Shown here piece after piece: positions 12,731 through 24,553 of a stretch of DNA of 64,000 nt (position 1 is its first letter; each line of letters starts with the position of its first letter). The stretch is from Laetiporus sulphureus 93-53 (Eukaryota > Basidiomycota > Agaricomycetes > Polyporales > Laetiporaceae), in contig NW_024468518.1 of assembly GCF_001632365.1 (NCBI RefSeq), positions 262,349-326,348 of the forward strand, in the 5' to 3' direction. The translations under genes and the position numbers were made by a program. The notes under the pieces are model-generated. The model had not been told where the DNA came from, searched no databases, and saw nothing but the letters and a program-made list of their open reading frames with translations.

Positions 12731-15098
12731 CATGGTTCATCGCCCTTGATGAACAGATGCTGTGAAGGCTGACTGAGCAGATGGGTGGAAGGGCAGGGTT
12801 GATCAGTGTGCTCGCAGTTTAATGACTTGTGCAGAGGTCGAGTGCTCGCAGTTTATTCCTGTAGACTTGTGCATAGGTCTTTGGGATCGCTATGGCTGGA
12901 AATTGGCCATGCTGGTGCTGGTAGTTTGTTCTGACATACATCGTGGTTGGGCTGACAGTTTCAACCTCACGAGCACGGAGGTGCCTCTAATGTCTCCAAG
13001 ACCAGTATCAATGCTGGTGAAAGGATCTGGCCTTTGATGTGTTTTTCATTCCTATAGGGCTGCACTTAAACCCTTTGAGATCCCTTCAAGTTGCTTGCTT
13101 GAGGTGGTGCTCACAGTTTTTCCTTTGGTCTTGCACATAGGACCTAGGATCTGCAGTTTAACCTCATGCTTAGGAGGCTCTCAGCTTGTTACAGCACCAT
13201 ATCAGGGTTGTGTGGTGCATAAGCTGCAGTTTCTTATTGGAAAGGTGCACCTATTTTCTTTCTATTTTTGATCTAACCAGTGACTATGTTCGTGCGTAGT
13301 GTGGTGAATGGTTGTTGGGATGTGATAAGATGCTAAGTGGTATATGGCAAAACTCTTGCATGATCCATCTTGTCCACGAGTTCATAGGTCTTTTCGTATG
13401 ACTCGACTGGTTGATTTGAGGCGTAAAATTAGAGCTAAAAGTGGTACTTCAGATCCGACTATATGAACTGTGGCTATGTAACCAGCCTATGGCTTTCCCA
13501 ATGGTTACAGCCAGTTTCGTGCCTCTCTGTGGATAAGCCTTGAAGGTTCAGGGAGGGGAGATGCACTGCTACACTCTATGTGTGCAGCTTGCCCTTCGGC
13601 CTTACAAGATCTTATATCCTTTTCCCAATGGTCAAGGGTGGTATAGGTTCTCCCATCCAAATGCCATAGTTCTATGCTAGTCGACACATGTCTGACATAG
13701 CATGAATCTGCCTCACAGGTTCAGAGGAGCGTGACCTTTGGCCTATGCCTAATGGTCACCCGTAGAGACCAGGTCATTGTGCTTCACTACGTTACACACA
13801 TGCCTATATACCTATATTATCCACTCCTTGCCAAGCTCTTCTCTGGGAGTGAGCCGGCACTAGGCAAGACCCACCTGGGTCTAATCATCCACAGCCATGC
13901 ACTCCTGGGTGACGTGTGAGGGGTGACCCAAGGGAGAGAATGAATAAGAAACAATATAGGGTGGGTGGGGGGAATCAAAAGATTGGCTGTGTTTAGCAGG
14001 TTTGCAGTTTATTCTGACTTGCACTAGGTCTTCTGGCATGGCTCCTGTGGTCAAGTGCCAGGATCCACTCTTTGGACCACAAATCGGGTTGCTTGAGTGG
14101 TAGATTGCTTGAACAAAGATGCACAATAGCGTCACATTTCAAACGTGATGAGCAGCAGTTTTTCAATTCAACGTGCACCTTGGTTGCATGTTTTTTATCA
14201 CGTAAGACTTGGAATGAATGTTTCCCATAGTATCCCCATTTGTTCCAGTGTTGAACTATTCTTTGTGTCGTTGTTCGAATTTCTACTCTATCCACCCACA
14301 GTTAATAGTCAAAAGACTACCGTGTGCTTGGATGAGTTCTTCTCGACTTGCGCTGTTCATTTCGCAGAATGTTCTTGAACAGGAGGTGTGCTGACTAGAC
14401 ACACTCTTTTGCATGCAAAGGTTTAAACTGGTAGCATTCCAGGCTAGCATGCAGGATGTATGACCCCTATCCTATATAGATTCTTCGATCTACATTGATA
14501 ACGGGTTTTGGCTGAGGTCTTCGGACTTGTTCTAGGCCCACCTTTTGATCTTCATCAAGATATAGAATGATCGCTCGCAGTTTATTTTTCTTCTATCGAG
14601 GACATGCGCATAGGTCCTCGGATACACGGTCACAAATAACTTGAAGTGTTTTTCATGCTGGGCGAAGCTTTTGAGTGGACCAGCTTTAGGCAAAATCGCT
14701 TGATGCATGATGGCTTTATCAGGGGCCCTAGAGTATATTCCTATAATTGACACAGATATGCTACGCCTTGTCTAATGATCCCAAAGATCCTTCAATCCAT
14801 GTACCCACTCCTAGATCTTGACCCCAGCGAACTCTGAATGGTTCCTGGCTGTTCACCCTCATGGAGGTGTGAAGGAAGCAACATGTGCTGATACCTCTTA
14901 TAGGCAGTGAGTGGCTTACAGTGGGTAGAGTCATCAGAATAGTGGAGGAAGTGATGTGGAAAAAGCCCTGCTCTTGGGCAGAATATCTCTGAGCAAAATG
15001 ATGCAGTTTAATGACATGCTTCAGGTCAAAAAGTGCCTGGTCCTCAAAGGATCCTCAGGTCACTCCCCGCAGTCAGCCTGAGGCTGAAGGCAGGTTGG
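12731..15098 (-). repeat. non-coding body of element G with dispersed GCAGTTTA motif
   Basis: No open frame resembles gag or pol. A loose motif, GCAGTTTA(A/T)T followed within about 10-25 nt by CTTG(T/C)(G/A)CATAGGTC or a variant, occurs on the plus strand at about 12813, 12848, 13111, 13152, 14003, 14577 and 15002. Spacing is irregular, so it is not a tandem satellite. It may be a protein-binding or packaging signal, or the relic of an expanded repeat. Confidence 0.5.
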
Positions 15099-15099
15099 T

Positions 15100-15111
15100 G
15101 AGTCTTATTCA
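15100..15111 (-). promoter_or_regulatory. self-complementary primer-binding site of element G
   Basis: Minus strand: TTTGAATAAGACT follows directly after the 5' LTR. GAATAAGACT is complementary to AGTCTTATTC inside the LTR, which lies about 30 nt downstream of a TATATATA box (plus-strand mirror near 15385 and 15417). Confidence 0.75.
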
Positions 15112-15113
15112 AA

Positions 15114-15931
15114 TGTCATGGCTAAGCTTTGCCACACGTGACATGACATCTGTGGGTGCTTCACACATGACCCGCTCATGGGTGACCTTTATACTAAGTG
15201 CCTTGTAAGGCCCCAGGATCTCACTTGGAGCAGTGACTCAAGATCCAACATAAAAGGGTGGCGAGCTCCCTATCAGCCAGTGATAGGCTAAGGACAAGTG
15301 AGTGGCGATAGGCCTCACTGTCGAGCTGACTCAGGGATGAAGGGTTGTGGCAAACCATGATGGATGTGAGAAATAGATGAATAAGACTGAGGGCTACCTC
15401 AGTCACATAGGACATATATATACATGTGGGGCTGGACCCCAGTCACTCTAACTATGGTGTACCTACTGAGGTCCTGGCAAGCCACATGTGCATATTACAT
15501 AATGTGCTACGGTCAATAGCAATGTACCTACTAGTAAATACTATGTGGTCATTGGTGGACCGTAGACTTATAGATAAGGTCATGGTCCGTGCGGCATTCC
15601 GTTGGGGTGCCATCTCAGCCATGAGGTATAAGGCCGACCTCCTCACCAATCCAGACCTCAGTGTCCTGTGTCTATGCTCGAGCCTATTGAGCGGCTATCA
15701 GGATGTCATGTGCTTGGGTGTCTCTTAAGGTCATGTGCCAGGGGTGCTTGATGGGGCGCTACCTTGTGGGTCACGTGATGTGGTGATTGGCATCTATAAT
15801 CGATAAGATCCTTGAGCGCTTAGCTGATCATCAATGATGTCGCATGGCTTTTGTGGCTGGCTTTGGTGATGCTGCTTGAGTTCAGTTACAGTAGGGCCTT
15901 CCGAATAGGGAAGTGCTAATATACTGTAACA
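15114..15931 (-). repeat. 5' LTR of element G
   Basis: An 818-bp LTR matching 11901-12718; it ends with TGTAACA just before the duplicated TCATT. Confidence 0.92.
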
Positions 15932-15936
15932 TCATT

Positions 15937-16420
15937 CATGTGACTTCTTGAGTGCATCGACCGTTTTGTGAATTTCAGTATCACATTCGTCCAAGGTAGC
16001 TATCTGTGGCTCGATATTCTGATAATAATCTTCGACAAGCTCTTTGATTTCTGCAGTTCGAGCTGCAACTGTTTTTTCCAGATCAGATATCTGGGATTCG
16101 AGCTGCTGTCACTGGTTGTCGAGGAATAGTGTGTGATTATGAAATTCTGTGGTATTTTGTTGAGCAATACTAGCTTGTTGATTGATGAGATGCTCATAAT
16201 GCGCCACCGTCTGCTGATGCATTTGTTCTATGACATTGGTGACAAGATCGACCACACAGTTCTTGACATCTGGTGGTATGTTCACATTTGGAGATGCTGT
16301 ATCTGTGAGGGCTTGACAAACAATAGGATTTGGAGGTTGTAATACAATATTGAGATGTGCGGGAAGCTCCGGAGATGGAGCACGAGAAAAATGGGGATCA
16401 TGTGCAGTGGGGGTTGACAT
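15937..16420 (-). pseudogene. element B gag, N-terminal part
   Basis: N-terminal half of Gag, starting at an ATG (16420, MSTPTAHDPHF) a few bases after the stop of ORF-beta. The sequence has a Pro/Ser-rich start and then a predicted helical region (VIEQMHQQTVAHYEHL). It is separated from the rest of gag by element G. The equivalent in A is at 24287-24550. Confidence 0.7.
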
Positions 16421-16423
16421 CTT

Positions 16424-16954
16424 CTAAACTTCTTCCTCTATCTCGCGTGGATATTCTTCAAATTCAGTAACATGATAATTTGCAATTGTTGCATTCTGAA
16501 CGATTTGTCGAATAAAGCGACTGTGGTGCAGCACCCAAATGTCGTTAAAAATAACCTTGACGAAGGGTTGCCACAGGAACCTGGTTTTGTCCCTGACTGC
16601 TGGCCACTGATGATTACGATGAATTTGACAAATGCGCTCGACTTCTTCGAGCCAGTCGACGAAGCTATCGTAAGCTTCTGTAAGATGATCTTCCAGTTCT
16701 TGGGTTCTGACCGGAATATATCGGATATGTACCACTACGTTTCTTCAGTTCAAGTCTGGATAGATTTGTAGAGCAGATAGATGGTAGACGATGTGATAAT
16801 CGATGTCAAAAGTGTCCTTGTATGTAGCAAATGCTTCTCCTGCTCTTTTCTGAAGACCGTGCAGTAGGGAATCCCAAAGATAATTGAAAGTGTGACTGAC
16901 TGGATTGAGATGCTCAAAGTTATCGAAATTGTTCGAATCGCCAGATGAAGACAT
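16424..16954 (-). pseudogene. element B accessory ORF-beta
   Basis: About 176 codons from ATG 16954 (MSSSGDSNNF), ending EEEV just before gag. One in-frame TGA at about 16743 replaces a Trp that is present in the copy in A (LNWRNV). The protein contains HLNPVSHTFNYLWDSL, LYAYDSFVDWL-like aromatic segments and DKTRFLWQPF. It has no motif I recognise. Copies in A and, more distantly, C2 keep the same place between ORF-alpha and gag. Confidence 0.6.
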
Positions 16955-16999
16955 ATACAAATGTGTAACTACAGCAAAGGTCACCCTGTAACCTGTATT

Positions 17000-17742
17000 C
17001 CTAGATGATATTTCGCAATAATATCTAGTATGATATCATGAGCTGCTCCTCCCTGATGCTTCCTTTCCTGAACGTAGTTGCAAAAATTGTGCACCACATG
17101 TTGGTGTACGAAGGGAAGCTTGAATTCTGCAATGTCACTATGGATAGACTCGAGCTTGGAGATAAGGTGCTCGATGACGAGGATGTCGTCGCGGTCAAGC
17201 TGATAATGGTATCATGGAGTAAGGAATAAATGAACTTGTCGAAGGGTGTCTTCGATGCGCTGAGTCGAGATGATGGATATTGTAAGAGGATATATATAAT
17301 GAGACCCTGTGCAAGTCTCGACGTACGTAGAATGAAGTTTGTTCACTGGTAGAAATGCCCAGTCATGAGGCGGGATGCCTGGGTAGTGCTGGAGACCTGA
17401 AGAAGATGACGATGCGATGGGAGCTCGTGACGTGCAAACTGAAGGAGTCTGAATAACAGAAACAGAGACACTGTTGCGAGGTCATCGACCTCCCATGGAT
17501 ATATGACCGGGCCTTGGCTGAACGCTTGTACGTCGCAGCTCATAAAACTCTTCTGGAGTTCTCGCTCGAGGACATCAGATGATGCTGAAGTCACTACGCA
17601 TAGTATTGGTGCAGTTTATGTGGGTAGAGTCAGCATCTGCCAGATTGGCAGGTGAAGATATGACACCGCTAACATGCGGGTGAATGTGTAAAGATGCAAC
17701 ACTGTGGTGAGTATGCTGGGCAGGCACTCGAGGCAGGTAAGA
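17000..17742 (-). pseudogene. element B accessory ORF-alpha
   Basis: Protein-like frame of about 245 codons that follows the primer site and collinearly matches ORF-alpha of A (25101-25859). There is no ATG at its start; the frame opens after a TAA inside the primer site and the first candidate starts are CTG/GTG. It carries TGA stops. Recognisable stretches include YPGIPPHDWAFLPVNKL, RDDILVIEHLISKLESI and FVHQHVV. Confidence 0.55.
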
Positions 17743-17746
17743 TAAG

Positions 17747-17758
17747 CAGACTTATTCT
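17747..17758 (-). promoter_or_regulatory. self-complementary primer-binding site of element B
   Basis: Minus-strand AGAATAAGTCTG, two bases from the 5' LTR. It is the exact 12-nt complement of CAGACTTATTCT at the predicted transcript start in the LTR (plus-strand mirror 17925-17936). Confidence 0.8.
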
Positions 17759-17760
17759 TC

Positions 17761-18476
17761 TATCACAAACTTAGGATGCAGAGTGCCGACTAAGCCTATG
17801 ACTCAGTGATCAAACACTTACTGATACTTGTCGAGGTAAGGATGGACACAAGCGATGATCAAGGTCAAGCAGTGCTTTGCAAGTGAGCACTGGTAACACT
17901 GAGTGGATTGGCATAGCAGAGATGAGAATAAGTCTGAGGGACTTATGTGTCTCAGAGCTCTGGCTTATATACATGAGCGGAGGGACCCTTGGTACCCTGA
18001 TATCCCAGAATTGCTAGCTAATGGATCTTGTCTGATTGGTTACCACTACCTGTTAGACTACGTGTGTCATGCATGCTGACTATCTGAACTACTTAGTAAG
18101 ACCATGGGAATGGTATTGCCTGTAATGGCTACATCACCGGTGGCGTGGCATCTATCTTCCTCATGTATGTGAACTAATATCCTCTTAAAAGACATAACTC
18201 CGGTGGCATGGGTAGCCTTCATAGGATTCTTTCAGAGTCTGACTGTTGCTTCTAGGTGGGATGATATTACTGTATAAGTTAGGCTTACCTAATACCTGCA
18301 CCACTTGTCACATATATGGATATCACGTGATATGTCACGTGACTAAACCTGAACTTCCAGGGCACCTAGGCTGTCAGTACTTCGCATACCGATTCGTTCC
18401 TTTCTAGACAGCCTAGCGCTGATGTCATGTGATGTCTTGGTCATGTGTAGAGTTAAAAATGTGGAAATCTGTGACA
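17761..18476 (-). repeat. shared central LTR (5' LTR of B and 3' LTR of A)
   Basis: A 716-bp LTR flanked on the left by the primer site and ORF-alpha of B and on the right by the polypurine tract and dUTPase end of A. It therefore serves two element bodies. The minus-strand TATA box (TGTATATAAGCC, mirror near 17965) lies about 30 nt upstream of the CAGACTTATTCT sequence. Confidence 0.9.
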
Positions 18477-18491
18477 GTACCCCCCCTTTTA
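18477..18491 (-). promoter_or_regulatory. polypurine tract of element A
   Basis: Minus-strand AAAAGGGGGGGTAC abuts TGTCACAG of the LTR. Confidence 0.8.
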
Positions 18492-18527
18492 GACAGTTCA
18501 TCCTGAATCTGGCTTTTTACGTGATTT

Positions 18528-21500
18528 CTAGAAATAATTATCACCAGTTGAACCAAATCCACGATGTCCTCGAGCTGATGGTTTGAGATAATCTACTAGT
18601 GAAATGACAGGAGTGATAATATGTTCAATCATAAGTTGAGCGACACAATCGCCCAAATTGACTGTGAAGTCATTATTGGTAATGTTGATCAGCAAAATTT
18701 TGATTTCGCCTGTGTACCCTCTGTCGATTACACCAGCTCCTACATTGATGCCTTTGATCGCTAAACCACTTTGTGGTGCAATTTGTCCATAGGTTCCTCA
18801 AGGTGTGATAAAATAAAGTCCTGTGGATACTAATCCTCATGAATGTGCTTGGATGATTGTTGATTCTGATGCAGCTAAATCCATTTCAGCATCGTCTTCA
18901 TGCGCATATTTTGGTGCATGTGCATTTGGATTATTTAATGTAATTTGAAGATCTCTAGAATGATCCCAATCATCTCAGTCCTGATCATATATCTGAATTG
19001 TATCAGTGGTGGGGTCATAGATTTGACCTGTTCTCCTGGGTGGAAAAATGCCATCGACCGGAGTTGTATCGATAAGAGATATTGGTTGGGGTGCATCGGG
19101 ATATTTCTTGTGGAATTTCTTGATAAGATGCAGAGATTTCTTCAAATTCGTAGCGGGTTCCCAAATTTCTTCAGCCTTGGAATAGCCTTTCCAATGCACC
19201 AAATATTGAAGTTTGCCATGAACGACACAAGAGTCGACTATGTATTTGACTTCCCATTCTTCACCAGTCTTCTTTTTAATAGGATGATGGGGTCTGAGTG
19301 TGCAGCCAGGTATTTCATCTTCATGGTAGAGCGTGAGCTTGGATGCATGAAAAACTGGATGAATGCCGTATTGCCGCAGCATTTTGAGTTTATATGTGAC
19401 TGGTCCTAGTTTTTCTACAATTTTGAATGGTCCATCTTTCCGTTGTGCCAATCTTTAGTGGAGAGTAATACTTGATCTCCAACTTTGAAAGGTGCGGGTC
19501 ATACAGATTGATCATAGTACCATTTCATACATTCAGCTGCTAATAGAATAGCGGCCTTCGCTTGCTCCTGCACTTCTACTCATGCCTGCATTATGGAATC
19601 TAGTGTATCATGTTTTATAGAGTCCATTATTGTTGGTTCTGCACATGGATGTCTGCCATATTCGACAAAGAATGGTGAATTCTTAGTGGCTTCAGAAGCC
19701 TGATTATTGTAGGTGAATTCGGCAGTTGGCAGTAGTGTACTCCAATCTTCCATGTGTCTGTCAGTATAAATATGAGGATATTGCTTTAGTGACTGGTTTG
19801 TTCTTTCAGTTTGACTGTCGGTCTCCAGATGATAAGCTGAAGACATTGCAGATTCTATCCCAAGGAGTTTGCATACTTCCTGAAATAGTGCGCTTGCAAA
19901 CTGAGTTTCTCTATCCGAGATAATCTGTCTCGGAAGACCGTGCTGTGTCCCATACCCTCTCGTAGAAGGTACGTGCAAGATCTGATGCAGAGAACTCATT
20001 GGTAATTGCAAAAAAGTGTGCTCTCTTGGTCAAATGATTGACAACTACCATAATTACATTGAATCTATGAGATTCTGGTAATTAAATTGACTGAGACAAT
20101 TTTTCAAGGTTCTGTTGGAACCTTATTCAGTTGTAGTTCTCCCTATTTTGGCTGATTGATATTTTTGTTGCATTGACAAAGGCCGCAAGAACCAACATAT
20201 CTTTTGACATAAGTGGACATTCCTGATCACCAGTAATTACGAGATAACATCTCATATATCTTTCATCTTCCTGGATGACCTGCACTGGTGGCTTCATGAT
20301 GACACTGGACAATTTCTCATCTAAGTGATTCCTTATTATCTGCTTTTGACACGTAGACTTTGCCTCGATATAGTAATATCCCACTTTCGAAGTTTCAGTC
20401 TTCGAGTCCTTTTGAGAACTCTCATTGTCCTTTTTTGAGTAGGTCTTGATATGATTTGTTCACATTGTCATCTTGTAGTGCCTTTTTGATCTTGTCCACC
20501 AAATCATGATCTGTGACGACTGCGAAATGGGTATGTTGAATAGCTTTAATTGTGAAATATTTCAGCTTGAGCAGAGTTTTGTTGAACTTATCAAGATTTA
20601 CCCCCTCTTCATGATCTGGTCTCCTGAACAGAGGATCAGTGTGATGCATTGATTTTCCTGGTTTGTGATGTGGTTGGATGTTGAACAGTGTGAGGTAAAG
20701 TGACCATTGAGCTTGCCGTCTCATCAGCTTTTGTGCTCATTTGAAATAGGTTAAGTTCTGGTGATCGGACCAAATTTTTACTGGAAGCGGATGACCTTCG
20801 AGATATTGTCAGTATTTCTCCAAGGCTCAAATGATTGCGAGCATCTCTTTGTCATATATTTCATAGTTCTGCTCAGCCTCATTTAGGCTTTTTGAGTAGA
20901 ATGTGATTGAATGCCACAACTCATCGTTTTTGAGTTGTTCAAGGCAAGCACCAGTAACAAAATCGCTAGAATCCATTTCTAACCGAAATGGGTGAGTATC
21001 ATTTGGTAGTGCCAGAATTGAAGCCGAAGTAAAGGCATGCTTAAGCGCATCAAATGCCTGTTGCTGTTCTTCACCCCATACCCATTTTTGATTCTTTCAT
21101 GTCAGGATATTGAGTGGTCGAGACTTTTTGGCAAATCCTTCAATGAATCGATGATAGAAATTAGCGAACCCAAGGAAAGCTTGTACTTGCTTAACCTTTT
21201 TGGGTTCAGGCCAGTCGAGTACATCTGTGACCTTTTGAGGATCCATGCGAACCTCACCTTTAGAGATAATCATCCCTAAGTACTCAATCGAGGACTGTTC
21301 AAAAAAGCACTTTTCTGGCTTGGTGAAAAGGTCATTGTCCCGTAATCTCTTAAGTACCTCTTTTGTAATCTTCTGATGTTGTTTCAGATTGTTTGTGAAG
21401 ATTAGAATGTTGTCGAGGTAGACGATCACATGACCTTCCTGAATAAGATCATCTAGAATCTCATTCATCATATACTGAAAGGTGGCTGGTGCGTTACAGA

Positions 21501-22898
21501 AACTGAAAAACATAACTGTTGCCTCATATAAACCGTAATGCATCACAAAAGCTGTTTTTCATTCATCACCTTTACAGATGGGAACATTGTTATATCCCCA
21601 ACAGAAATCCAGCTTGGTGAATATTGACGCATTGCTGAGCTGATCGATAAGCTCACTTATTCGTGGGATAGGAAAGCGATTCTTCTTGGTTATGGTATTA
21701 AGTTTTCCGTAATCTTGTACCAGTCTTAATGTGCCGTCTTTCTTTTTGACAAAGAATACAGGTGCTGCAATAGGTGATTTCAATTTACGAATGTAGCCTT
21801 TTGCTAGATTTTCGTCGATCCATGAATCTAGAGAATTCTTTTCCTCTGAATTCATAGGATATAGTTTACTTGATCGTGATAATTCATAATCTTCTTCAAA
21901 CTCAATTGCATGATCATAAGGCTTTCAAGTTGACATCCTTTCAGATGCTTTCTTGGAGAAGACATCACCAAATGAATGTGATACTAATTTTTCTCAAGAT
22001 TCTACTTCATTAATAACCTGATCTTCTGGGCTGCCAGTGTTTGACTGATGTGCTGCTCCATTCAGGTTTTTCTCTGGTTCAGCATAGTCGCAGTCCACTA
22101 GTGAAAGAATCATGTGAGCTATTTGTTCAGCTTTGAGATCGTCCATTTTGACCCACGAAATGATAGGATTTACTGCATCAATGTTGTGCCCATTAAACAT
22201 TTTAAATGCAGTTGGCTCCTCATCTGCCATTTGCTGTGCACATTGCGAGATTTCTTCAGCTTCTTCTCTCGCAATGGCTTGTTGTTTTTTATGAAGCCTT
22301 TGGTGGTGACACGTACTCGGGCATTGTGAGTATTTCCATTCTCTAGCTTGCCAATTGATCTCTGGATTGTTCTGACATAAATATGACATCCCAATGATCA
22401 TGTCTAATTTCTGTATGTCCGTGACTAGCAGACAGTGGGTAGAACCATGATCTCTGACTTTTATGTATGCCTTTATGTAGTCAGTTATTTCTTCATGTTT
22501 GTTTTGGGACCCGTCATCATTGTACACTTTGTATGTTGTGTTAAGCTTGGAGGTTGCAATTCGATTGTTTTTTACGAATCGCTTGCTGATATACATGGAA
22601 TATGCTCCTGAGTTGACTAAAGCTTCGGCGCTCGATTTCTTGCCATACACCCATAATGTAACTGGTAAATAAAATAATGATAGATTCAGAGATGAATTTT
22701 TTATTGTTACATTATCGTCCTCTGCGTTGTGATGATCTACAGAGGTGTCTGATCCGGGTGCTAAATGTACAGGTCTTATATAATGTTCTGGGAACTCTGA
22801 CAAGCTGCCTACAGATTTCCTTTCAGAAAACCCTTCAGATCCTTTTTGAAGAGCCCTCTCCCACCTTCCTTGATGAACTGGATCCATTGACCCTCAGG
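18528..22898 (-). pseudogene. element A pol: protease-RT-RNase H-integrase-chromodomain-dUTPase
   Basis: Polyprotein on the minus strand. Protease in 21994-22887, with the active-site Asp changed to Asn (NSG, codon 22612-22614). RT 21097-21855; the catalytic box reads YLDN instead of YLDD (VIVYLDNIL). RNase H about 20750-21050. Integrase about 19580-20400. A chromodomain (WEVKYIVDSCV to LVHWKGYSKAEEIWEP) in 18975-19451. The dUTPase ends in an intact fifth motif ([15 protein letters not shown], stop 18528-18530), which B has lost. A TGA at 20395-20397 sits between RNase H and integrase at the same codon as in B and C. The frame is also broken in the integrase core (near 19450 and 20050). Confidence 0.85.
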
Positions 22899-24550
22899 TG
22901 CCTGAGCCTTGAGAGGATCTCATCCAAATCTTCTTCATCTGACTCAGATGCTACAGGCTTGCTTTCCGAGTGGATGCTGCAGTTGCTGATGTGTGCAGCT
23001 GTCTCCTTACTTTTCCCCTTAGTCTTAGAGGAAGAGCTCTTTCTCTTAGGCTTCTTTTCTTCTTTGGTGTCAGAGCTTTCACTCTCTGCATCTGATGAAG
23101 CAGAATCAGATACCACCTGTCATATCTTGGATGACTTTGACTTCTTCTTGTCATTATCCTTGCTCTTCCCATCCTTCTTCTTCATGGCTGCCTCCTTCTC
23201 CTTCTCAGCTTGCTTCTTGACATGGTCCAATTTGAAACAATCAGTGCAATACTTGCTGAAACGTTTTTACGATTTGAAGAACATTGGTTTGTTCTTCTTG
23301 CAGTTGGCACAAACCAACTTGTCATCTTGGACACTTCACACTTTGCCCAATTTACTTTTCCTCTTCTTACTCACTGCATCAATCTCCATGGCATTTGGAT
23401 CTTTTGTTTCAGCCTTGGCATGATGGTCTTCTCATTGTAGTGATGTGAAAATCTGGAGCACAAAAGTAAGGAACTCAGTCCATTTCTTGGGCCATTTGTC
23501 CTTAGGTGTATCTGCCAGCATGAGCAGCCATGTCTTTTCTGAAATGTGCTTCTTGATCTTCTCAATCAAGTCCTGGTCTGAGAAGCTGGTGCCTGTTGCC
23601 TTTGGATGGAAGTCTTCTGTGAACTTACAGAAGTCTCAATGGTCCTTCATGATGAAGGCCTCTAACTCCATTCGCTTCTTATCATCCTTGTCCAAGGATT
23701 TGTATGCTGTGTGAAGCTCAGAGACAAACTCCACCCAAGTTCCTGGTGCCTTATTATTTTCATTTATCTCAGTGATCCAATGTCACATATATTCACATGC
23801 TCCTCCCTTCAGGAGCAAGAGGGTAGACATAATTTTGGACTCATCTTTGGTATGTCCAGTATATTTCAATCAGAGCATGACCTGTTCGAGCCAATCATCA
23901 AGATTGACTCTGTCCTTGTTGCCACCATATTTCTCTGGCGGGTCAATTTTTACACCTTTACCCTTGTGGCCAAATGATGGCTCATCATTGTCGTCTGTGT
24001 CTGCAACATTGTCACCATCTTGCCCTGCTTTCCTCCCTTGCGATGATGCCCATTTACATAGTTGCTCATGCGACTTTTTGAGTGTGTCGACCATTGTGTG
24101 AATTTCAGTATTGCATTCATCCAAGGTAGCTACTGTGGGCTCAACATTTTTGCAATAATCTTCAATGAGCTCTTTGAGTTCTGAATTTAGAGCCACCACT
24201 GTCTTCTCCAGATCAGCTATTTGAGAGAGAAAATCCTGTCAATGTTTGTCAAGAAATACTGTGCAATTATAAAATTCTGTGGTATTTTATTGAGCGACAC
24301 TAGCTTGTTGGTTAATACGATGCTCATAATACACCACCGTCTGTTGATGCATCTGCTCTACCACATTGGTGACAAGATCAACCATCCAGTTTTTGACATC
24401 TGGTGGAATATTTGCATTTAGGGGCACCGTATTGGCAAGGGCTTGAAGAATAATAGGATTCAGAGATTGTAATACAATATTGAGACGTGCAGGAAGCTCT
24501 GGAGATGGAGCACGAGAGAAACTGGGATCATGTGTGGTGGGAGTCATCAT
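22835..24550 (-). pseudogene. element A gag
   Basis: Gag read in pieces: start about 24550 (MMTPTTHDPSFSRAP), middle 23870-24199 with the capsid-like sequence PPEKYGGNKDRVNLDDWLEQ, then a basic region with CANC to CTDC cysteine pairs (about 23230-23330), and an acidic Ser-rich tail ending GEGSSKRI at 22835. At least four in-frame stops are present, three of them TGA and explained by CGA to TGA. The pol frame begins upstream of the gag stop in the +1 frame, so a +1 frameshift within about 22840-22895 would be needed to make Gag-Pol; B shows the same arrangement. Confidence 0.75.
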
Positions 24551-24553
24551 CTT

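Larger units (their letters stand above)
11901..15931 (-). mobile_element. non-autonomous LTR element G (LARD-like), inserted in B gag
   Basis: Complete 4031-bp insertion with two 818-bp LTRs (11901-12718 and 15114-15931) and 5-bp duplications TCATT. The minus-strand orientation is set by the polypurine tract beside the left LTR and the primer site beside the right LTR. The 2395-bp internal region holds no recognisable gag or pol on either strand, so the element must have been mobilised in trans, probably by a relative of A, B or C. The internal region instead contains about seven copies of a degenerate dispersed motif (separate entry). Confidence 0.9.
5587..18476 (-). mobile_element. chromovirus B (Ty3/gypsy), interrupted by element G
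   Basis: Minus-strand LTR retrotransposon with 3' LTR 5587-6301 and 5' LTR 17761-18476. The 5' LTR is at the same time the 3' LTR of element A. Removing G (11901-15931) and one copy of its 5-bp duplication leaves an internal region of 7423 bp, almost the same as that of A (7416 bp). Order in the direction of transcription: primer site, ORF-alpha, ORF-beta, gag, pol with protease, RT, RNase H, integrase, chromodomain and dUTPase, polypurine tract. The left flank CAAAT (5582-5586) has no copy at the far end of the array. Confidence 0.85.

Noticed and set aside
12719..15113. Hidden gag or pol in element G
   Set aside because: No RT, integrase, protease or zinc-finger motif was found in any frame; open frames are short and carry no family features.
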